A stretch of DNA of 64,000 nt from a virus. A program made the translations under genes and the position numbers. The notes under the pieces are model-generated. The model had not been told where the DNA came from, searched no databases, and worked only from the letters and a program-made list of their open reading frames with translations. The stretch is taken from IMG/VR virus record IMGVR_UViG_3300020281_000015, positions 1 through 64,000 of that record. One strand, written 5' to 3'. How positions within the stretch are numbered: position 1 is the stretch's first letter; each line of letters opens with the position of its first letter. Below, piece by piece: positions 59,030 to 64,000 of the stretch.

Positions 59030-60433
59030 ATGAGTCAAAGCAGTTATAATGCTGGAGCCGAATACGCTAGAGAGAAGCTAAAGCAAATTAGTTGTTCAAT
59101 GTGTCTTGCAAAATGGACACAAGTAACAATGCATTTGCATAATGGGCATACCCATAGCTGTCATCATCCTGCTCCTCATTTTATTCCTTTAGATGAAATA
59201 AAACAAAATCCCCATGCATTGCATAATACAAAACATAAAATAAAACAACGCCAACTAATGCTTGCAGGAGAACAACCAGAAGAATGCAACTATTGTTGGA
59301 ATATAGAAAATTTAAATCATGGGCATTTTAGTGATAGGCATTTTAAAAGTGGAGAAGATTGGAACGAAGGACAACTTGAAAAAATAAAAGCAAACCCTTT
59401 AGATGAAAATTTTTTACCAACTTATGTTGAAGTTAGTTTTAATAATACTTGTAATTTTGCTTGTATGTATTGCAGTCCACAAATATCTAGTAAATGGATG
59501 GAGGATATTGAACACGGTGGAGCATATGACCTAGGAAATTATCAAGTCCATCATCTTGATTACTTACGCATTAAAAATCAAATACCAATTCCTAACAGAG
59601 AAGTTAATCCTTATATTGAAGCATTTTGGAAAATATGGCCTGAGCTATATACTAATTTAAAAGTTTTTAGAATTACAGGCGGAGAACCGTTGTTAAGTAA
59701 ACACACATGGAAAGTATTAAAGTATATTCAAGATAATCCTAATCCAGATTTGATAATAGGAATAAACACAAATTTAGGAGTACAAGATGCTTTTATTGAT
59801 AGATTAATACCTATAGCAAAAGATCTAATTCTTAATAATAAAGTAAAAAACTTTGAATTATATACAAGCGTCGAAAGTACAGGAGTACAAGCAGAATATA
59901 TTAGAGATGGATTAGATTATAAAAAGTTTATTAGCAATCTTAATAAAGTAACAAGCGAAATTCCAATGTTAGATTGGAAGTCAAAAACAGTTATTATGGC
60001 AACATATAATTTATTAAGTATTCCTAATTTTAGAAATTTGCTAGAATGGTTACTTGAATGGCGTACTAAACATGGTTCAGCTACGTGGAAAAAGTTATGG
60101 TTAGATATAAGTTATTTAACTTATCCTAACTGGCAAACTATTGCATTAGCTGATAATAATATGTTAGCTATAATGGAGTCTGATTTAAAATTTATGCAAG
60201 ATCATAAAGAACAAGCAATAGGACATCACGGATTTCAAGATACCGAAATTTCAAAAATGGCAAGGGCTGTAGACTATGTGACGCAAAATATAAGCAAAGA
60301 TAAAACAACTGAGATGATGCAGTTTTATAATTTTTTTAATGCTTATGATTTGAGAAGAAATAAAAACTTTGTAAAAACTTTTCCAGAATTTGCAAATTTT
60401 TATAGTAGGTGCAAAGAGGTAGCAAATGCATAA
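59030..60433 (+). CDS. Twitch-domain radical SAM protein, paralogue 1
   Basis: 467 aa. A radical SAM core is shown by CNFACMYC (CX3CX2C, Cys141, Cys145, Cys148), which binds the [4Fe-4S] cluster that cleaves S-adenosylmethionine, and by RITGGEPLL near 213. Ahead of it are Cys25-X13-Gly39-X4-Cys44 and Cys86-X2-Cys89. That matches the first part of SPASM/twitch motifs, but placed N-terminal rather than C-terminal, the arrangement annotated as 'twitch domain-containing radical SAM protein'. Thus two Fe-S clusters are predicted. Substrate unknown; twitch and SPASM enzymes often modify peptides or sugars. It overlaps the next gene by 8 nt. Confidence 0.88.
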   Translation: MSQSSYNAGAEYAREKLKQISCSMCLAKWTQVTMHLHNGHTHSCHHPAPHFIPLDEIKQNPHALHNTKHKIKQRQLMLAGEQPEECNYCWNIENLNHGHFSDRHFKSGEDWNEGQLEKIKANPLDENFLPTYVEVSFNNTCNFACMYCSPQISSKWMEDIEHGGAYDLGNYQVHHLDYLRIKNQIPIPNREVNPYIEAFWKIWPELYTNLKVFRITGGEPLLSKHTWKVLKYIQDNPNPDLIIGINTNLGVQDAFIDRLIPIAKDLILNNKVKNFELYTSVESTGVQAEYIRDGLDYKKFISNLNKVTSEIPMLDWKSKTVIMATYNLLSIPNFRNLLEWLLEWRTKHGSATWKKLWLDISYLTYPNWQTIALADNNMLAIMESDLKFMQDHKEQAIGHHGFQDTEISKMARAVDYVTQNISKDKTTEMMQFYNFFNAYDLRRNKNFVKTFPEFANFYSRCKEVANA

Positions 60434-61688
60434 AGTTCCAATATGGCATAGGACAGATTTAAACGACTATCCAGAAACTCCCGATGGTCAAAAGTTATAC
60501 AAGTATCATTGTGGTATTAATTTAGATTATTTGAATAATACTTACAATGCTCATGGTGATCCTGGTATTAACATAGGAGTAGCAGGTATACATAAAACAA
60601 GGGTATACGAAGATATTGATTCAAATTACAAAGGAAAATATTACTATCCTTTTATATTGATGCAACCTATAGAAGGAGTACATTATGGTTCTGTGCCAGA
60701 TAAACCTATTATAGATATTGAACCAGAACATATATTAAATATAAAAACAGGTAGATGTAAAATTTTAATTGTGAATACCATGGAAGGTTGGGATCATAAT
60801 TCGTTCTTTAAAATTTTAATTGATGCTATCAAGAGTAAATATTTCCTAAAATATAATGATTTTGTAATACTGTCGGGCAATATGGAAGAAACCCAATATG
60901 GTACGCCTACTGTGTATCATAATTGGTGGGAACAGCATCTACGAGAGCACGATTTGGGAGAACTATTAGAACAAGGTGTCCTAAGCATGAATAATTGGGA
61001 AAGGCCACACAAGTTTATTTGTTTGAATAGAAGACCTCACGCCCATAGAATAGCAATTACAACACTATTACATAATTATAAACACAAAGGTATACTTACA
61101 CTTGCTAAAAAAGTTGACAACCATACAGAAGTTTTTGATAAAAATCTTAAACTTATGAATGAATACTATCCTGGATTAACAGCAAAGCCTAAAGCTATGA
61201 ATCGTCTTCTTAAAGATTTACCTTTGGAATATAATGACGGAGTAGACCCAAATACAGAAAATCCAGTACATGATGATGCCCCTGATAAATTTTATATGAG
61301 TTATCTACATGTCGTTACGGAAACATTTGGGAGAGGATCACAAACTTTTTTTAGTGAAAAAGTTTTCAAACCAATTATATACTTCCAGCCTTTTGTATTA
61401 GTGGGTGCATATAATGATTTGCATAGGTTAAAAAGTTTAGGTTATAAAACTTTTAATGGTATAATAGACGAAAGTTATGATGATATTAAGGATGACGAGA
61501 AAAGATTAATAGTGTTATCGAAAGAAATAGGTAGAATTGTTTCTATGTCAAATGATGAAATTAATAATTTTTATCAAAGTTGCTACGACATCATGATGCA
61601 CAATTTTTTCCATTGGATATATAGGCAACAAACAATACATATTGATTTAAAAAATAATTTGTTAAGGAAGTTAAATGGATACGCCTAG
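60426..61688 (+). CDS. Glycosyltransferase-like protein (GT10/exostosin-type C-terminus)
   Basis: 420 aa, no signal peptide. The C-terminal half has KFICLNRRPHAHRIAITTLL near 197, YLHVVTETFG near 295, FFSEKVFKPIIYFQPFVLVG near 309 and LKSLGYKTFNGIIDESYDD near 338. The S-EK-x-x-KP...PF...G...L...G pattern is shared by fucosyltransferase-like and other inverting GT-B-type enzymes found in phage and bacterial surface-glycan clusters. The N-terminal half is not recognised. Start overlaps the radical SAM stop; the next gene starts 14 nt before its end. Confidence 0.68.
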   Translation: MHKVPIWHRTDLNDYPETPDGQKLYKYHCGINLDYLNNTYNAHGDPGINIGVAGIHKTRVYEDIDSNYKGKYYYPFILMQPIEGVHYGSVPDKPIIDIEPEHILNIKTGRCKILIVNTMEGWDHNSFFKILIDAIKSKYFLKYNDFVILSGNMEETQYGTPTVYHNWWEQHLREHDLGELLEQGVLSMNNWERPHKFICLNRRPHAHRIAITTLLHNYKHKGILTLAKKVDNHTEVFDKNLKLMNEYYPGLTAKPKAMNRLLKDLPLEYNDGVDPNTENPVHDDAPDKFYMSYLHVVTETFGRGSQTFFSEKVFKPIIYFQPFVLVGAYNDLHRLKSLGYKTFNGIIDESYDDIKDDEKRLIVLSKEIGRIVSMSNDEINNFYQSCYDIMMHNFFHWIYRQQTIHIDLKNNLLRKLNGYA

Positions 61689-62403
61689 TTTATTTGCATT
61701 TGGTTGTAGTTATACATACGGACATGGTTTAGAAGACTGCTTCGAACTTTATCCCAATGGTAACAATGGTCCAGGAAAACTTCCTACAAGATTGGGTTAC
61801 ACAAATATAATTGCAAAGAAAATTGGTAGGAGGGTGATTAACTGTGCATCTCCTGGCTCAAGTAATAAATTAATTATGCATACTATAAACATGATAAAAC
61901 AAGAAGAATATTATACGGTTCATCAAGGAAAAAAACTTAAAAAATTACAAACTTATTGGAGAGAAAAAATTCCTGCTATGAATCCTGATACAGATGCTGT
62001 AATAATTCAATGGAGTTACATAGACCGACACTGTGTTTTAGATCAATATGCAGACGTGCAATTAGATAAAGTAGAAAATTTAGGACCGTGGGTAAAAAAA
62101 GGTAGATCTCCAAAATATTATAAATTTGTTTGGTCTACTTACGATGATCAAATTAGTGTATATCATTATATAAATTATGCTGATCTTACACTAAAAAACA
62201 TGGGCTTTAAAAAAGTTTTACATTTGCCTCCGCCGTTGTTAAGTTTGCATAGAAGCAAATTAGAAAAGGGTTTGGTTATGGCAGATACAGATATTACACG
62301 ACACTCATGTGATAAGGCTTTAGATGGCGGCCATCCAGGTCCTCTATCACAACAAGCGTATGCTGAACATTTGTTAGAGGATTATGCTGAATATTTAAAA
62401 TGA
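61675..62403 (+). CDS. SGNH/GDSL-like hydrolase
   Basis: 242 aa. Block I FGCSYTYGHG places the nucleophile at Ser12; ASPGSSNKLI (about 59) fits block II with its Gly/Ser; DAVIIQWSYIDR near 105 is like block III; and the C-terminal DGGHPGPLSQQAYAEHL supplies the Asp217/His220 pair of block V. SGNH enzymes act as esterases or acyl/acetyl transferases on glycans. Being among glycosyltransferases, glycan (de)acylation is plausible, but the substrate is unknown. Many marine phages carry such genes. Start inside the previous gene, end overlaps the next as ATGA. Confidence 0.78.
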   Translation: MDTPSLFAFGCSYTYGHGLEDCFELYPNGNNGPGKLPTRLGYTNIIAKKIGRRVINCASPGSSNKLIMHTINMIKQEEYYTVHQGKKLKKLQTYWREKIPAMNPDTDAVIIQWSYIDRHCVLDQYADVQLDKVENLGPWVKKGRSPKYYKFVWSTYDDQISVYHYINYADLTLKNMGFKKVLHLPPPLLSLHRSKLEKGLVMADTDITRHSCDKALDGGHPGPLSQQAYAEHLLEDYAEYLK

Positions 62404-63854
62404 AAAAGATAACTGAAATAGATCCGCAAACTGCCGCACAGCAAGTATTGCCCATGTTGGATGAAATATCTCCTAGCATGTGCATGGCTAAATGGTTGTG
62501 GTCAAGTATCCATTTGACTAATGGTCTTACTAATAGTTGTTTTTTACCTCCGCTACACAAAATTGATCCAAAAGCAGTAGAAAATAATCCAAGAGCTTTA
62601 CACAATACACCAGAGAAAAAAGCACAACGTAAAATGATGCTCAAAGGAGAACAACCAGAAGGATGTAATAGTTGTTGGAAAGTAGAAGCTCAAGGTAAAC
62701 AACTTAGTGATCGTGCTTATCGCAGTTCAGAGCCCTGGGCACAACAAGGATGGGAAGAAGTTATTGCTACTGGTTCCGAAGGGGACATTGATCCAACATA
62801 TTTAGAAGTAAATTTTAATCATGCTTGCAATCTTGCATGTAGTTACTGTAGTCCTCATTTGAGTAGTAAGTGGGCAGAAGATATTGAGCAAAATGGTCCA
62901 TATCCTACTAAAGTTCCACACAATAGTATTGAATATTTTAAGAGCATAGGACATTATCCTATTCCAAACAGAGAACACAATCCTTATGTGGAAGCTTTTT
63001 GGAAATGGTGGCCTGAGTTATATCCTAAATTAAAACATTTTAGGATGACCGGAGGTGAGCCTTTAATGGATAAAAATACATTTCGTGTATTAGATTATGT
63101 CTTAGATCATCCACGAGATGATCTTAATATTAGCATCACCTCAAATGCAAGTGTTCCAAAAAAAAATTGGGATAGGTTTGTAGATACAGTAAGTTTCATA
63201 GATGAATATAAAAAATTAGAAAGCTTTAGGCTGTATGTAAGTGTAGACGGATGGGGAGAACAAGCCGAATATATGCGTGACGGTTTAGATTTTGAGCTTC
63301 TATGGAATAATGTAAACAATTATTTAACTAGAACCAAAGACGGCCTAGTAACTTTTATTGTTACATTAAATATGTTGAGTATGCCAAGTGTTAAAAAACT
63401 AATGCAAGGTATTCTTGAATTACAACGTATACATAATGTAAAAAAAACAAGGCGTGATGATAATGGAAAGTTGACATACTATGGCAACCATAGAGTATTT
63501 GTGGACACACCAGCTTTACATTATCCTGCTTGGCAAAGTTTAAAAGTATTGCCAGAGGAATTTTGGCATTACGGGGATGAGTGTTTAGAATTTATGAAAG
63601 CTAATACTGATAAACAACGTGAAAGTCGCTGGGTTGGATTCAAACCACATCAAATTAAGCGTTTTGAAAGAAGTTTAGATTTTATGAAGCAAGGATTTCC
63701 TACAGAACAAGACAAAATAAATGCACAGGAGAATTTTGTTAGATTTTTTGAAGAATACGATAAAAGAAGAAATTTAAATTTTCATAAAACATTTGTTGAA
63801 TTTAGTCCTTATGTAAAAAGATGGAAGAAAAATGCGATACTCACATCATCATAA
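62400..63854 (+). CDS. Twitch-domain radical SAM protein, paralogue 2
   Basis: 484 aa, paralogous to the gene at 59030. N-terminal twitch cysteines: Cys28-X13-Gly42-X4-Cys47 and Cys89-X2-Cys92, the same spacing as in the first copy. Core: CNLACSYC (Cys143, Cys147, Cys150), then RMTGGEPLMD near 219. Shared motifs include MCMAKW, PRALHNT, LKGEQPEGCNSCW and SDRAYRSSEPW. The C-terminal 150 residues differ most, so the substrates may differ. It overlaps the SGNH gene by 4 nt and the last, partial gene by 23 nt. Confidence 0.88.
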   Translation: MKKITEIDPQTAAQQVLPMLDEISPSMCMAKWLWSSIHLTNGLTNSCFLPPLHKIDPKAVENNPRALHNTPEKKAQRKMMLKGEQPEGCNSCWKVEAQGKQLSDRAYRSSEPWAQQGWEEVIATGSEGDIDPTYLEVNFNHACNLACSYCSPHLSSKWAEDIEQNGPYPTKVPHNSIEYFKSIGHYPIPNREHNPYVEAFWKWWPELYPKLKHFRMTGGEPLMDKNTFRVLDYVLDHPRDDLNISITSNASVPKKNWDRFVDTVSFIDEYKKLESFRLYVSVDGWGEQAEYMRDGLDFELLWNNVNNYLTRTKDGLVTFIVTLNMLSMPSVKKLMQGILELQRIHNVKKTRRDDNGKLTYYGNHRVFVDTPALHYPAWQSLKVLPEEFWHYGDECLEFMKANTDKQRESRWVGFKPHQIKRFERSLDFMKQGFPTEQDKINAQENFVRFFEEYDKRRNLNFHKTFVEFSPYVKRWKKNAILTSS

Positions 63855-64000
63855 TCTATTAGAAGAACATGACTTGCTTAATCCGAACAATACAGGACTG
63901 TATAGCAACTACCCTCTAGGACCTGCTTGGTTCCCTTTACGAGAAAAAACAAAGCAACAAGAAGGTTGGGACAGCATGTTTATTGATTTAGGTAAAACTT
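63832..64000 (+). CDS. Partial gene at the window edge, unknown product
   Basis: The reading frame from the ATG at 63832 is open to the window end (56 complete codons): MRYSHHHNLLEEHDLLNPNN at the start, GPAWFPLREKTKQQEGWDSM further on. It overlaps the radical SAM gene by 23 nt, as the other genes of the operon do. Family not recognisable from this fragment. Confidence 0.6.
   Translation, partial: MRYSHHHNLLEEHDLLNPNNTGLYSNYPLGPAWFPLREKTKQQEGWDSMFIDLGKT

Overview
This window is a stretch of an AT-rich, tightly packed T4-like (Tevenvirinae-type) myovirus. Head and tail proteins correspond to T4 gp23, gp22, gp21, gp67, gp20, gp26, gp53, gp5, gp25 and gp6, and there are the gp46/gp47 recombination nuclease and the late sigma factor gp55. 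The very large baseplate protein after gp6, the tandem fibre genes that share an N-terminal domain, and the twitch-type radical SAM and glycosyltransferase genes resemble marine members (cyanophages and SAR11/pelagic phages). That affiliation, and any host, is inferred from protein resemblance only; no database search was run. No tRNA, integrase, insertion sequence or CRISPR array was seen.

Layout. 1-328: a structured non-coding region, read leftward as a probable small RNA with its own sigma-70-type promoter, behind the terminator of the capsid gene. 329-10050 (minus strand): the head block read leftward from about 10 kb, in the order tape-measure-like protein, portal gp20, an 80-aa core-type protein, a GNGTSR-motif protein, acidic core gp67, protease gp21, scaffold gp22, capsid gp23. 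10051-10127: a divergent late-promoter hub. 10128-11254 (plus): gp26-like hub protein and a small ORF. 11251-14099 (minus): two probable internal head proteins. 14100-14553: a gene-free hairpin-rich region. 14554-18909 (minus): GIY-YIG protein, a 72-aa protein, gp46, gp47, gp55. 18988-54647 (plus): baseplate and fibre block, including one 5265-codon gene that fills about a quarter of the window. 54748-64000 (plus): a closely coupled operon of glycosyltransferase-like proteins, two twitch radical SAM enzymes, an SGNH hydrolase and unknowns, cut by the window edge.

Regulation is readable. Three perfect TTGACA-N17-TATAAT promoters precede gp47, gp55 and the glycosyltransferase/radical SAM operon, and a near-perfect one (N16, TATATT) precedes the leftmost RNA. 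Virion genes instead carry T4-late-type nATAAATA boxes. This fits host sigma-70 making gp55, which then redirects polymerase to the head and tail genes. The radical SAM operon and the RNA are therefore predicted to be expressed before the virion genes.

The least explained parts are the 1-216 RNA, the 14.1-14.55 kb hairpin region, the coupled glycosyltransferase/radical SAM operon, the giant baseplate protein with beta-propeller-like and carbohydrate-binding-like repeats, and the pair of internal proteins with N-terminal prohead-protease sites.
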